From the NCBI RefSeq assembly GCF_030056735.1, contig NZ_JASHKN010000001.1, positions 806,001 to 870,000 of the forward strand: a DNA stretch of 64,000 nucleotides, written 5' to 3'. Below, one piece after another: positions 53,029 to 62,426 of the stretch. The position numbers were made by a program, and so were the translations under genes. Source of the stretch: Rhodococcus sp. IEGM 1409. Its GTDB lineage: Bacteria > Actinomycetota > Actinomycetes > Mycobacteriales > Mycobacteriaceae. Under the pieces are notes generated by a model. It was not told the DNA's origin. It made no database searches and worked only from the letters and a program-made list of their open reading frames with translations. The first letter of the stretch is position 1. Every line of letters begins with the position of its first letter.

Positions 53029-54528
53029 CTAGTACGCGAACGACAGTTGTTTGGGCTTGTCCGGATCTTCCGGCTCGTCATGATCTGTATCGCCCGGCGG
53101 ATGCATGTCGTGCTCCAACGGGCCTTCCTTCGCGTACCGCACGATCAGCTTGAACCAGACGACACCCAGCGCTCCGTACAGGAGGGTGAACGTGATCAAC
53201 GAAGCCCAGACCGTCGCCGTTGCGTGGTCCGAAACACCTTGGTCGACAGTGAGTCTGATCATGTCGACGCCGGTCGGGTTGGGATGCACCACCCAGGGCT
53301 GACGGCCCATCTCGGTGAAGATCCAGCCGGCGCTGTTCGCCATGAACGGAGTGGGAATCGCGACGAGGCTGAGGATTCCGAACCACTTCTGGTCCGGAAC
53401 TCGCCCCTTACGTGTGACCCACAGTCCCGCGAGAGCCAGTGCTGCCGAACCTGCGGCGAGGCCGATCATGGCGCGGAAAGACCAGTACGTGACAAAGAGA
53501 TTCGGTCGGTAGTTGCCCGGTCCGAAGTCCTGCTCCGCCTGCTCCTGCAACTGGTTGACGCCTTGCAATTCGACGCCGGTGAACTTGCCCTCGGCCAACC
53601 ACGAAAGAACGTAGGGCACCTTGATTACGTGCGTCACGCTGTCGCAGTTGTTGTGAGTTCCGATGGTCAGGAGTGAGAAATCCGGATCCATCTCGGTCTC
53701 ACACAGCGATTCCGCCGACGCCATCTTCATGGGCTGCTGCTGGAACATGAGCTTGCCTTGGACGTCACCGGTGTAGATGATGCCGATTCCGGCCACGATC
53801 ATGACGAGCAAGGCGAATCGTGTTGCCGGACGGTACATCGTCCGCGCATCGGATTCGAGGCGCTCGGCTTCGGCGGCCTCAGCCTGCTTGGCGCGGCGCA
53901 TGTTCCGCACCATCCACCAACCACTGATGCCGGCAACAAACGTCGCCGCCGTCAGGAAGGCGCCGGCAACCGCGTGCGGGAAGGCAGCGAGAGCGGTGTT
54001 GTTGGTCAACAACTCCCAGATGCTGGTGAGCTCGGCGCGACCGGTTTCAGGGTTGTACGTCGCACCGACCGGATGCTGCATGAACGAGTTGGCCGCGATG
54101 ATGAAGAACGCCGACGCGTTGACGCCGATCGCCACGAGCCAAATGCACGCCAGGTGTACAAGTTTGGGAAGCCTGCCCCAACCGAAGATCCACAGTCCGA
54201 TGAAGACGGACTCCATGAAGAAGGCGACAAGGCCTTCCAATGCGAGTGGAGCTCCGAACACGTCGCCGACGAATCGCGAGTACTCGCTCCAGTTCATGCC
54301 GAACTGGAACTCCTGCACGATGCCGGTGGCTACACCGAGTGCGAAGTTGATGAGGAAAAGCTTGCCGAAAAACTTGGTGAGCCGATACCAGTGGTCCTTT
54401 TTGGTGACCACCCACATCGTCTGCATGATCGCGATCATCGGTGCGAGTCCGATGGTCAGCGGAACAAGGATGAAGTGGTAGACGGTAGTGATACCGAACT
54501 GCCACCTGGAGACGTCCAAAGTATCCAT
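53029..54528 (-). CDS. cydA: Cytochrome bd oxidase subunit I CydA
   Basis: The 499-residue haem protein starts 'MDTLDVSRWQFGITTVYHFI', has the b595/d haem ligand region ('MNWSEYSRFVGDVFG'), and the quinol-binding Q-loop in the middle ('KVPYVLSWLAEGKFTG'). His and Glu ligands such as His18 are visible in that first segment. It lies 9 bases before cydB; the operon is cydABDC. Confidence 0.96.
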   Translation of the reverse strand: MDTLDVSRWQFGITTVYHFILVPLTIGLAPMIAIMQTMWVVTKKDHWYRLTKFFGKLFLINFALGVATGIVQEFQFGMNWSEYSRFVGDVFGAPLALEGLVAFFMESVFIGLWIFGWGRLPKLVHLACIWLVAIGVNASAFFIIAANSFMQHPVGATYNPETGRAELTSIWELLTNNTALAAFPHAVAGAFLTAATFVAGISGWWMVRNMRRAKQAEAAEAERLESDARTMYRPATRFALLVMIVAGIGIIYTGDVQGKLMFQQQPMKMASAESLCETEMDPDFSLLTIGTHNNCDSVTHVIKVPYVLSWLAEGKFTGVELQGVNQLQEQAEQDFGPGNYRPNLFVTYWSFRAMIGLAAGSAALALAGLWVTRKGRVPDQKWFGILSLVAIPTPFMANSAGWIFTEMGRQPWVVHPNPTGVDMIRLTVDQGVSDHATATVWASLITFTLLYGALGVVWFKLIVRYAKEGPLEHDMHPPGDTDHDEPEDPDKPKQLSFAY

Positions 54529-54639
54529 TGGCTACTCCGAGAGTAGGGCCCTGGGAAAGGCTTCGGGGTTCGAGACGCGGGCAGTCGCTCGGCCCCTGCG
54601 GACACGGTACTGCTGTCCGGTTTGGACCGCAGGACTTTG

Positions 54640-54658
54640 CTACTACCAAATGTAGTAG
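54640..54658. promoter_or_regulatory. Palindrome between cydA and pabC
   Basis: The perfect inverted repeat CTACTAC, CAAAT, GTAGTAG ends 24 bases before the pabC stop and lies 112 bases upstream of the cydA start. It resembles BlaI/MecI-class operators (TAC/GTA cores). The regulator is unknown; control of cydABDC is the obvious idea. Confidence 0.6.
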
Positions 54659-54682
54659 AGACCTGTCGCGATTCCTATTCGC

Positions 54683-55546
54683 CTATCGCCCTGCTGAATC
54701 CGAATCAATTGCACGTTCAACCAATTCCACGAATTCCTCGGAGACCTTCGGCTCTGGCAATGCGAGCCCGTCGAGTGTATGGACACGCGCGGCCAGCGTG
54801 ACGCTCGAAACCATCCACACTCCGTCGGCCGCAATCAAATCCGCAGGTCGGAGGGTTTCGTACCGGCAATCGAAGCGAGCACTGCCGGCAACGTCGAACA
54901 GGGCACGCTGCGTGGTACCCATCAAAATGCCCTGCGCGGGAGGCGGTGTGATCAAAGTCCTGTCCCGAACGATCACCACTGTCGAGCGTGGCCCCTCCAA
55001 CACATTGCCCTCGGAACTGACGAAGATCACATCGTCGGCCCCCAAATTCGCCGCATATCGGAGCGCTGCCATGTTGGTTGCGTAGGACAACGTCTTCGCG
55101 CCCAGTAGCTGCCAGGGCGCCCGGGCAGAGAGATCGACAGAAAAACCTCGCTCGAGAGTCATCACCGACAGCCCCGATTCGCGGACCTGCCTGACCCGAT
55201 CGGCCACCGGACCCACCATCACGAAGGCCGTCGGCTTGTCACCGCTCTCACGGCCGCGGGTCAGAACGAGACGAAGAGCGCCTTCCTCCTCTGTCCCCCA
55301 CTCCTCGGCAGCCATCTCGATCGCCAGACGCCAGTCATCGAGAACGGGGGCGGGCAGACCCAGTGCCCGCGCACTCAGAACCAGTCGACTCAGGTGCCCC
55401 TCGACCACCCGCGCCCGACCATCGCGCACCAACAGCGTCTCGAAGACTCCGTCGCCGCGCACCACCGCCAGGTCGTCGGCGTGCAGAAACGGTGCGTCAG
55501 CATCGAGCACCTCATGGTCGAGAGTCACCAATACGCGATCAGGCAT
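54683..55546 (-). CDS. pabC: Aminodeoxychorismate lyase-type class IV PLP enzyme
   Basis: The 287-residue enzyme has the branched-chain/D-amino-acid aminotransferase class IV fold. The PLP Lys is Lys151 in 'LGAKTLSY'. 'GDGVFETLLV' and 'SSEGNVLEGPRSTVVIV' are family blocks. It likely forms 4-aminobenzoate for folate; a class IV aminotransferase is the alternative. The position matches Rv0812. Confidence 0.88.
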   Translation of the reverse strand: MPDRVLVTLDHEVLDADAPFLHADDLAVVRGDGVFETLLVRDGRARVVEGHLSRLVLSARALGLPAPVLDDWRLAIEMAAEEWGTEEEGALRLVLTRGRESGDKPTAFVMVGPVADRVRQVRESGLSVMTLERGFSVDLSARAPWQLLGAKTLSYATNMAALRYAANLGADDVIFVSSEGNVLEGPRSTVVIVRDRTLITPPPAQGILMGTTQRALFDVAGSARFDCRYETLRPADLIAADGVWMVSSVTLAARVHTLDGLALPEPKVSEEFVELVERAIDSDSAGR

Positions 55547-55625
55547 GCCATCAACCCTAACGATCCGCGAAGCCGCCGGGGCCGCCCTGTAACCGCGATC
55601 CCGCCCACACTCCTAGACTGGTCTT

Positions 55626-56747
55626 GTGGTCGACAACGCTCTTGTGCCCAACAGCCCACTTCTGACTTCCCCCGGCGCGGTCACCGCACCGGACGGTTCG
55701 GCCGACATCGGTGTCGCATGGCACTACGGCGATCCTCTCGGTGAACAGCGAACCGCGCAGCGCGCAGCGGTGGTGGTCGACCGCAGTCACAGATTCGTGA
55801 TCGCCATTCCCGGCGACGAACGCCTCACCTGGTTGCACACGATCTCGAGTCAGCACATCGCCGCGCTCCCCGACGGCAAGAGCGCCGAGAATCTGAGCCT
55901 GGACGTCAACGGACGCGTCGAGCACCATTTCGTGCAGACAGACCTGGCAGGTGTCACCTGGATCGACACCGAGGCCGACCGCGGACCGGACCTCCTCTCC
56001 TTCTTGAAGAAGATGGTGTTCTGGTCCAAGGCCGAACCTCGAGACGGCAACGAACTCGCGGTCCTGAGCCTGATCGGACCCGAGGCGTCTTCCGTCCTCG
56101 CCGCACTCGGGGTTCAGACACCAACCGAGGCCTACGACGCTCTCGCGTTGGCCGACGGCGGATTTGTCCGCCGCATGCCGTGGCCCACCGAGAACTCTTT
56201 CGATCTGCTCGTCCCTCGCGAGCAATTGGCAGTGTGGTGGACCAAGCTGACCGATGCCGGCGCGAAGCCCGCCGGAAGTTGGGCATTCGAGGCACTGCGC
56301 GTCGAAGCGACGAGGCCTCGCCTCGGACTGGACACCGACGAGCGGACGATCCCGCACGAGGTCCACTGGATCGGCGGTCCGGCTGAGCACGGCGCCGTCC
56401 ACCTCGACAAGGGCTGCTACCGCGGTCAGGAAACCGTCGCCCGGGTTCACAATCTCGGCAAGCCGCCGCGCCATCTCGTCATGTTGCACCTCGACGGCAG
56501 CGCCGAAGCCGTCCCGGAACCGGGTGACCCGATCACGGCGGGCGGACGAGCCGTCGGACGCGTCGGAACCGTCGTCAATCATCACGAACTCGGCCCCATT
56601 GCGCTCGCTCTGATCAAGCGCAACATTCCGGTCGACACCGAACTCATGGCCGGACCCAGTGCCGCGTCCATCGATCCGGATTCGATCGTCGCGGACGACG
56701 CACCCCAGGCCGGACGTGAGGCTGTCAACCGATTGCGCGGAAAGTGA
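55626..56747 (+). CDS. ygfZ: Folate-binding YgfZ/GcvT-like protein
   Basis: The 373-residue GcvT-related protein has the YgfZ signature 'KGCYRGQE' (Cys264). YgfZ uses tetrahydrofolate to help assemble or repair some Fe-S clusters. It starts at GTG 55626, divergent from pabC. Its stop overlaps the MOSC start. Confidence 0.9.
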   Translation: MVDNALVPNSPLLTSPGAVTAPDGSADIGVAWHYGDPLGEQRTAQRAAVVVDRSHRFVIAIPGDERLTWLHTISSQHIAALPDGKSAENLSLDVNGRVEHHFVQTDLAGVTWIDTEADRGPDLLSFLKKMVFWSKAEPRDGNELAVLSLIGPEASSVLAALGVQTPTEAYDALALADGGFVRRMPWPTENSFDLLVPREQLAVWWTKLTDAGAKPAGSWAFEALRVEATRPRLGLDTDERTIPHEVHWIGGPAEHGAVHLDKGCYRGQETVARVHNLGKPPRHLVMLHLDGSAEAVPEPGDPITAGGRAVGRVGTVVNHHELGPIALALIKRNIPVDTELMAGPSAASIDPDSIVADDAPQAGREAVNRLRGK

Positions 56748-57412
56748 CGGGCATCGTCGACGCGGTCTGCGTCGTCCACACCGAACGTGACAGTGGCGTC
56801 AGACGAGTCCCACGAACCGCGATCGACAAGCGTCCCGTCGACGGCCGTGTCGCGGTAGGACGACTCGGACTCGGCGGCGACTACGTCTGCGACACCGAGT
56901 TCCACGGCGGCGCCTTCCAAGCTGTCTACGCCTATCAGCGCGACGAAGCGCAGCGTTGGTCGGACGAATTGGGCCGACCTCTCGGCCCCGGATGGTTCGG
57001 CGAGAATCTCCACATCAGCGGGATGCTTGTCACGGACGCTGTGATCGGCGAGCGTTGGCACATCACCGGAGCCGAGGCGTCGGATGTTCTCGAACTCGAG
57101 GTGACTGCTCCCCGCGTCCCGTGTGGCACGTTCGGCATTTGGGCGGCGGAAAAGGGCTGGGTCAAGAGATTCACCGAGCGGACCGACGTCGGCGCCTACC
57201 TTCGCGTCAACCGGACCGGCACGATCGCCGCGGGCGACTCGGTCACCCGAGTCCACGTACCGGATCACGGAGTGACTGTTCGAGAGATCTTCGCCGGAAC
57301 GGACCCTGAGCGGCTTCGACGGCTGCTCGCGGAACACACCGATCTTGCACCGAACGTCGCCGCGCGCGTCCAGAGGTTCATCGAACAAGCAGAAGCGCAG
57401 GTGCACTCGTGA
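56744..57412 (+). CDS. MOSC-domain protein
   Basis: The 222-residue protein has a MOSC domain ('RRVPRTAIDKRPVDG', 'GDYVCDTEFHGGAFQAVYAY', 'GWFGENLHISG') and the conserved Cys in 'APRVPCGTFG'. MOSC domains bind molybdenum cofactor or move sulfur; the YiiM type reduces N-hydroxylated compounds. It overlaps both neighbours by 4 bases, so ygfZ, this gene and the asparaginase gene are one operon. Confidence 0.9.
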   Translation: MTGIVDAVCVVHTERDSGVRRVPRTAIDKRPVDGRVAVGRLGLGGDYVCDTEFHGGAFQAVYAYQRDEAQRWSDELGRPLGPGWFGENLHISGMLVTDAVIGERWHITGAEASDVLELEVTAPRVPCGTFGIWAAEKGWVKRFTERTDVGAYLRVNRTGTIAAGDSVTRVHVPDHGVTVREIFAGTDPERLRRLLAEHTDLAPNVAARVQRFIEQAEAQVHS

Positions 57413-58362
57413 GTATCGAATTGGTGGAAGTGGTCCGCTCCGGATTCCGCGAATGCGTGCATCGCGGATCGGCCGTCATTCTCGGCGCCGACGGAGAGGT
57501 CGTTGTCGGACTCGGGGAAATCCACACGCCCATCTACCCGCGCTCGGCGAACAAGCCGTTGCAAGCCGTCGCTGCGCTTCGTAACGGCTTTGCACCCACC
57601 GGCCCGGAAGAGTTGGCCGTCGCGTCGTCCTCACACGCGGGCGAGGCTGATCACATCGAGTTGGTCGCGGCTCTTCTCGCTCGGTACCAGCTCGGCGTCG
57701 ACCAGCTGCAGTGCCCGTCGGACCTCCCGGGCAACGAACTTGCCCGAGCCGAACTGATCGCCGCGGGCGAGCTTCCCAGCCCGATCTACATGACCTGCTC
57801 GGGCAAGCACTCCGCGATGCTCGCGACGTGCGTCGTGAACGACTGGCCGCTCGAGACGTACATGGAGCCGACTCATCCCCTGCAGCTCGCGATCCAGGCG
57901 ACGATCTTCGATCTCAGTGGCGAGGAAGAGCAGGAACTCGGCATCGACGGTTGTGGTCTCCCGATCGTGCCGCTCTCGCTCACGAATCTGGCTCGGGCAT
58001 TCGGACGCCTGCCCTCGGCTGAGCCCGACTCCCCTGAACGAGCGGTAGCCGACGCGGTCCGCGAGAACCCCTTCCTCGTCTCGGGCACGGGTCGCAACGA
58101 TCAGCGCCTGATGTCCGCGGTGCCGGGCCTGTTCTCCAAGACCGGATACGACGGCATCTACGCCGGAGCGCTTCCCGACGGTTCCGCTTTCGCCGTCAAG
58201 ATCGACGACGGTCACGAGCGGGCGCTCCTGCCGTTGGCGGCAGCTCTGCTCAAGCGGATGAACACGGAGTGGACCGAGGAGTTGGCGGCTCTTGCTTCCG
58301 CTCCGGTCTTCGGCGGCGACGCCCGAGTGGGGACGATTCGCGCAATTCCGGGAAACTTCTGA
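57409..58362 (+). CDS. L-asparaginase (class 3, Rhizobium etli type)
   Basis: The 317-residue enzyme is of the serine-lyase/beta-lactamase-like class 3 asparaginases. Motifs are 'PIYPRSANKPLQAVAAL' (SxxK), 'MTCSGKHSAMLATC' and 'GIDGCGLPIVPLSL'. It hydrolyses asparagine to aspartate and ammonia. It is distinct from the AnsA/AnsB families. It starts in the MOSC stop. Confidence 0.9.
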   Translation: MSIELVEVVRSGFRECVHRGSAVILGADGEVVVGLGEIHTPIYPRSANKPLQAVAALRNGFAPTGPEELAVASSSHAGEADHIELVAALLARYQLGVDQLQCPSDLPGNELARAELIAAGELPSPIYMTCSGKHSAMLATCVVNDWPLETYMEPTHPLQLAIQATIFDLSGEEEQELGIDGCGLPIVPLSLTNLARAFGRLPSAEPDSPERAVADAVRENPFLVSGTGRNDQRLMSAVPGLFSKTGYDGIYAGALPDGSAFAVKIDDGHERALLPLAAALLKRMNTEWTEELAALASAPVFGGDARVGTIRAIPGNF

Positions 58363-58564
58363 GCAGTTCTCACAAAGTTCTGACGAGTTCTTTCAGCATC
58401 CTGGCAGCTCGCGGCCATAGTGAGAGCAATCAGACACGGCAGTGAGGCCTTCGTGGAAGCGGAAGCGACTTTTCCACGCTAGAGTGTGTGTCAGGAAACT
58501 TACACACTCAAACGGGGCCGCCAAATTCCCCAGGCCGCCCCGCGAAAGCGCGAGGGGGTCAGCC

Positions 58565-58768
58565 ATGGGCCGCGGCCGGGCTAAGGCAAAGCAGACCAAG
58601 GTTGCACGCGAATTGAAATACAGCGTACCGACCACGGATTTCGACAGCCTGCAAAGAGAGCTCGCAGGTGGATCGACCAACTCGCATCGGAGCAGTGTCC
58701 GATCGGACCAGACTTCCGATAGGGAAGGGCATGCGCGAGAGGACGACTACGACGACTGGCGGCGTTGA
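58565..58768 (+). CDS. DUF3073 protein
   Basis: The 67-residue protein starts 'MGRGRAKAKQTKVARELKYS' with basic residues and ends in a charged, acidic 'DREGHAREDDYDDWRR' tail, the DUF3073 pattern. It is conserved across actinobacteria next to purM (Rv0810c) with unknown function. Its 200-base upstream region holds no other gene. Confidence 0.92.
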   Translation: MGRGRAKAKQTKVARELKYSVPTTDFDSLQRELAGGSTNSHRSSVRSDQTSDREGHAREDDYDDWRR

Positions 58769-58795
58769 CCGCGCACTGCCACCGCGCAGACTGTG

Positions 58796-58828
58796 AAATG
58801 AGGAAGAGCTGATCGCTCTTCCTCATTT
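58796..58828 (+). terminator. Terminator of the DUF3073 gene
   Basis: Perfect 14-bp arms AAATGAGGAAGAGC and GCTCTTCCTCATTT with a 5-base loop are followed by TT. Confidence 0.92.
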
Positions 58829-58873
58829 TTGCGTTCCATTTTTTCGCTCAAGCCTGCGCTTCGATGGAAACAA

Positions 58874-58907
58874 AACTGCCCCACCGGATCTCTCCGATGG
58901 GGCAGTT
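58874..58907 (-). terminator. Terminator of purM
   Basis: AACTGCCCCA (58874-58883) pairs with TGGGGCAGTT (58898-58907), with an inner CGGA/TCCG helix. The reverse strand continues TTGTTT. Confidence 0.88.
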
Positions 58908-58939
58908 GACGTGGCAGGTGTTCTCAAGCACTGGTGTTG

Positions 58940-60019
58940 CTAGAAGCGCGGGTGGTCTCCGGCCAGGAACGCACGCTCTGCAGCGGCGTCCGATGCCTTC
59001 TTGACGCTACCGAGGGTCCAGCAGTCGATATGGCGTGCGGTGAGGACGGCCAGCGCACGGTCGACGTCCTCGGGCGCGACTACGGCGACCATGCCGACGC
59101 CCATGTTGAAGGTCTGCTCCATCTCGGCGCGCTCGACGCGTCCGCGCTGCGCGATCATCGCGAAGACCGGAGCGGGGCTCCAGGTTCCGCGATCGAGTTC
59201 GGCGACCAGGCCCTTGGGCATGACGCGCGCGAGGTTGTTGGCGAGGCCGCCACCGGTGACGTGGCAGAAGGTGCGCACGTCGGTCTCGGCAGCGAGTGCC
59301 AGGCAGTCCTTGGCGTAGATCTTGGTGGGCTCGAGCAGTTCCTCACCGAGCGTGCGGCCGAACTCGTCGACGTGTGCGCTCAGGTTCATCCGGTCGATCT
59401 CGAGCAGGACCTTGCGGGCCAGCGAGTAACCGTTGGAGTGCAGTCCCGACGAACCCATGGCGATGACGACGTCGCCGGGGCGAACGCGGTCCGGTCCGAG
59501 CAGCTTCTCGGCCTCCACGACGCCGACGCCGGTGGCGGAGAGGTCGTAGTCACCGTCGGCCATGATGCCGGGGTGCTCCGCGGTCTCGCCACCGAGGAGA
59601 GCGCAGCCGGCCTGGATGCAGCCCTCGGCGATTCCGCTGACCAATTCCGCGACGCGTTCGGGGATGACCCGGCCGACAGCGATGTAGTCCTGGAGGAACA
59701 GCGGCTCTGCGCCACAGACGACGAGGTCGTCGACGACCATGGCGACGAGGTCGAGTCCGACTGTGTCGTGCTTGTCCATCGCCTGGGCGACAGCGAGCTT
59801 GGTTCCGACGCCGTCGGTCGATGCGGCGAGCAGCGGCTCCTTGTAGTCACCCTTGAGGGAGAACAAGCCGGCGAAACCACCGAGGCCACCCATGACCTCG
59901 GGGCGGCTGGCCTTCTTGGCCAGAGGGGCGAAGAGTTCCACCGCCCGGTCGCCTGCGGCGATATCGACTCCTGCTGCCGCGTAGGAGGCGCCTGCGGTGC
60001 GGTGACTGTCCTCGGTCAT
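58940..60019 (-). CDS. purM: Phosphoribosylformylglycinamidine cyclo-ligase PurM
   Basis: The 359-residue enzyme forms AIR from FGAM with ATP, the fifth step of purine synthesis. It starts at ATG 60019 ('MTEDSHRTAGASYAAAGVDI'); the frame is open to 60178. Family blocks are 'ASTDGVGTKLAVAQ', 'LVAMVVDDLVVCGAEPLFLQDY', 'CALLGGETAEHPG' and 'CHVTGGGLANNLARVMP', each kept in order. Confidence 0.95.
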   Translation of the reverse strand: MTEDSHRTAGASYAAAGVDIAAGDRAVELFAPLAKKASRPEVMGGLGGFAGLFSLKGDYKEPLLAASTDGVGTKLAVAQAMDKHDTVGLDLVAMVVDDLVVCGAEPLFLQDYIAVGRVIPERVAELVSGIAEGCIQAGCALLGGETAEHPGIMADGDYDLSATGVGVVEAEKLLGPDRVRPGDVVIAMGSSGLHSNGYSLARKVLLEIDRMNLSAHVDEFGRTLGEELLEPTKIYAKDCLALAAETDVRTFCHVTGGGLANNLARVMPKGLVAELDRGTWSPAPVFAMIAQRGRVERAEMEQTFNMGVGMVAVVAPEDVDRALAVLTARHIDCWTLGSVKKASDAAAERAFLAGDHPRF

Positions 60020-60049
60020 CGGGTTACTACTCCAGCCTTGTATTTCTCG

Positions 60050-60066
60050 CGAGCACGTGTTGCTCG
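60050..60066. promoter_or_regulatory. Short palindrome upstream of purM
   Basis: CGAGCA, 5 bases, TGCTCG lies 31 bases before the purM ATG. It could be an operator or a 5' leader hairpin; the evidence is only its symmetry. Confidence 0.35.
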
Positions 60067-60226
60067 TGCACAGGTAAGTGGTCTTGCAATGTGAAGTGTT
60101 TGCAATCCTCGTGACGCAAGGTGGATCGTTCGACTCGAGACCCAGAACGCGCACACAAATACCGACGATTACGCCCATACGCTACCGGACCGGCACCCTC
60201 GGTGAGACCTCGCGTACCTCGAGACG

Positions 60227-60973
60227 TCAGTTCTGCAGCCGCGCGCCGATTGAAGAGTGCAGTGCCCGCAGACTGTTCTGCCCGAGTGCAACGGTCTCGG
60301 ATTCTATGTGTTTGAGGAGGTGCCCGTCATGGACGACCTTCTCGCTCGACTGAATCAGCACCGTCCCGGCTCCGGTGAAATCGAACTGGCGTTCCTCGCC
60401 GGTGTTCGCGCCGAACATGCTTCCACGAACCGCGCCCAGGAAGCTCTGCATCCAGTCTGCGTCGAAGTGATGGGACGGTGACGGGCAGTCAGCCCAACCC
60501 ACCAATGCCTGCGGGTCGATACGTAGCGGCGGCTCCGCGAACATGACCGGTCCGTTGGACGACGCCAGAAACTTGCCCGTCCCCAGTAGCGTCAAAAAGC
60601 CTGGGACGATGGACTGTTTGAGGTCCAGGCTCGTCTCGAAGGCGAGGAGATTCGCCGCACGAATCGTGAGGTTGCCGTCGTCGAGGTCGTAGGAATTGAT
60701 GTTGAATCCGCGGTCACCGAGGATCAACTTGCCCTGTCCCTGGGCGAGCACCCAGTCGTCCGCATAGAGCGGCGAAGAGAACCTGGCCGCGACTATCGCC
60801 GTCATGCTCGTTCGCCCGAGCGGCTCGAAGTTGATGTTTCCGTAGTACGCGATCATCGCGCCTTTGGACGTGAACCACGGCTGCCCGGCCATCTCGACGC
60901 AGAAGGCGTAATCGTTGCCCGGGACGTTGTCGTTGGCGGGCAGAGTTGCCGGATTGTGAATTTCGATACCCAT
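60227..60973 (-). CDS. AIM24-family protein (third of three)
   Basis: The 248-residue AIM24 (DUF124) protein is a beta-rich fold related to TRAP-like proteins. Blocks are 'PWFTSKGAMIAYYGNINFEP' and 'FTGAGTVLIQSSEKVVH'. The function is not established. It ends the three-gene AIM24 run upstream of purM and differs most in sequence from the other two. Confidence 0.85.
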   Translation of the reverse strand: MGIEIHNPATLPANDNVPGNDYAFCVEMAGQPWFTSKGAMIAYYGNINFEPLGRTSMTAIVAARFSSPLYADDWVLAQGQGKLILGDRGFNINSYDLDDGNLTIRAANLLAFETSLDLKQSIVPGFLTLLGTGKFLASSNGPVMFAEPPLRIDPQALVGWADCPSPSHHFDADWMQSFLGAVRGSMFGANTGEERQFDFTGAGTVLIQSSEKVVHDGHLLKHIESETVALGQNSLRALHSSIGARLQN

Positions 60974-60986
60974 GCTCTGTGCCCTC

Positions 60987-61664
60987 TCAGAACTTCTGCT
61001 CGGACGCCTGGACCCAGACGGTGCCGACGCCGGTCATCTTCAGCTGGATGGACTCCCCCGAGCCCTTGCCGACGGCCTCGCGCCACCCGACGTTCGCGGA
61101 GATGTCGACGTTGATCTGACCGATGTGGCACACGTACGCCTGCGGGTCGACGACGACCTGAGGATTGTTCGGACCGACCTGCAACGGAATCGCGCCCCCA
61201 TGAGAGAGGACCGCGACGCTCCCCTGTCCGTGCAACTGCGTCGTGAACAGTCCTTGACCGGTCATGGCGCCGCGGACCGCGCCGCGCACACCACCCTGCG
61301 ACGTGAGAGCGACTATCGAACTCTGCAGGTAACCGTCGTGTGCGAGGAGCCGGTCGGCTTCGACCGTGAGCATCGACGAACCGTCGAGATGGATGACCTC
61401 GACGTAAAGACCGGCGTGCCCGTAGAAGACCTCACCGTTTCCCTCGGCCGCCATCATTCGTGCGTGTTCGCCGGACATCATGCGGCCGGCCATCCCGGCG
61501 ATACCGCCCATGTTCGGCATGGCGCCAGGCCCACCGCCCATGCTGTGCGGGATGAAGCGGACGTCGCCGGTGTAGTAGAGCATCGACCCGGTGCGGGCGA
61601 GCACGTTCTGTCCCGGTGCGAGGGTCGACTTGACGACCTTGCTGTTCACCAATTCCAACGGCAT
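60987..61664 (-). CDS. AIM24-family protein (second of three)
   Basis: The 225-residue AIM24 protein shows 'ARTGSMLYYTGDVRF', a Gly/Met-rich loop (about 42-65), then 'GQGLFTTQLHGQGSVAVLSHGG', also found in the next paralogue, and 'GTVWVQAS' at the end. It may scaffold or bind ligand as oligomers; the role is unknown. Confidence 0.87.
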   Translation of the reverse strand: MPLELVNSKVVKSTLAPGQNVLARTGSMLYYTGDVRFIPHSMGGGPGAMPNMGGIAGMAGRMMSGEHARMMAAEGNGEVFYGHAGLYVEVIHLDGSSMLTVEADRLLAHDGYLQSSIVALTSQGGVRGAVRGAMTGQGLFTTQLHGQGSVAVLSHGGAIPLQVGPNNPQVVVDPQAYVCHIGQINVDISANVGWREAVGKGSGESIQLKMTGVGTVWVQASEQKF

Positions 61665-61667
61665 GGG

Positions 61668-62300
61668 TCAGCGCTCCTCGGGCTGGATGTAGACGACTCC
61701 GGATCCGTCGAATCGCAGCGAGAAGGCTTCACCGCTGCCACCGCCGATCGCGGAGCGCCAGGTGACGTCGGTGACGAAGCTCTGGTTCAGCTGGCCGCGG
61801 TGAGCGACGAAGGCGTCGGGATCCGCAACCAGCGGATACTGCGGGCTGACTTCGAGCGCGATGATCGGTCCGCCCTTCGACAGCACGGCCACCAGACCGC
61901 TGCCGCTGACGACCGTCGTGAACAAGCCCTGTCCGGAACCTGCGCCGCGGAGGCCGGCAAATTTCACATCGGTTCGCAGCTGCCCGACCAGTGCGAGCAA
62001 TTGTGAGGCTTCGACGTGCAGAGCGTCGTTGTCGAGCTCGATTATCGTGATGTCCTGGGCGTCGACCGCGAAGTAGACGGTGCCTTGACCACTGACTTCC
62101 ATCAGGGACAGTGATTCGCCTGCCGCCTTCTGTTTCAGCGCGGCACGTAACCCGCCGCCACCGCCCATACCGGCGTTCTTGAAGGTGACCGCACCCTCGT
62201 ACGCCACCATCGAGCCGTTGATCGCTTTGATGGTGTCCCCCACCAGGTCTGCGACCAGTACCCGGTGCCCATCCATTCTCAGTTGCGCCACGGAGGGCAC
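61668..62300 (-). CDS. AIM24-family protein (first of three)
   Basis: The 210-residue AIM24 protein shows 'INGSMVAYEGAVTFKN', 'SGQGLFTTVVSGSGLVAVLS' and 'GSGVVYIQPEER'. GTG 62300 is the longest plausible start; GTG 62291 and ATG 62276 are alternatives. It lies just downstream of the purF terminator and 16-bp repeats, and only a few bases separate the three genes, so they are one operon. Confidence 0.87.
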   Translation of the reverse strand: MPSVAQLRMDGHRVLVADLVGDTIKAINGSMVAYEGAVTFKNAGMGGGGGLRAALKQKAAGESLSLMEVSGQGTVYFAVDAQDITIIELDNDALHVEASQLLALVGQLRTDVKFAGLRGAGSGQGLFTTVVSGSGLVAVLSKGGPIIALEVSPQYPLVADPDAFVAHRGQLNQSFVTDVTWRSAIGGGSGEAFSLRFDGSGVVYIQPEER

Positions 62301-62379
62301 TATGCCAGATGCTCACGACGTATGCCGTGTCGTGGAATAGATCGCGTCGCTGAACAGATCAAAAGGCGATGGAACAGAA

Positions 62380-62412
62380 AATCTGCCGCCCGCATGCTGT
62401 GGACGGCAGATT
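62380..62412 (-). terminator. Terminator of purF
   Basis: AATCTGCCG (62380-62388) pairs with CGGCAGATT (62404-62412); the reverse strand continues TTTTCTGTTC. It lies about 94 bases past the purF stop. Confidence 0.88.
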
Positions 62413-62426
62413 CTCGGCTATCGATT

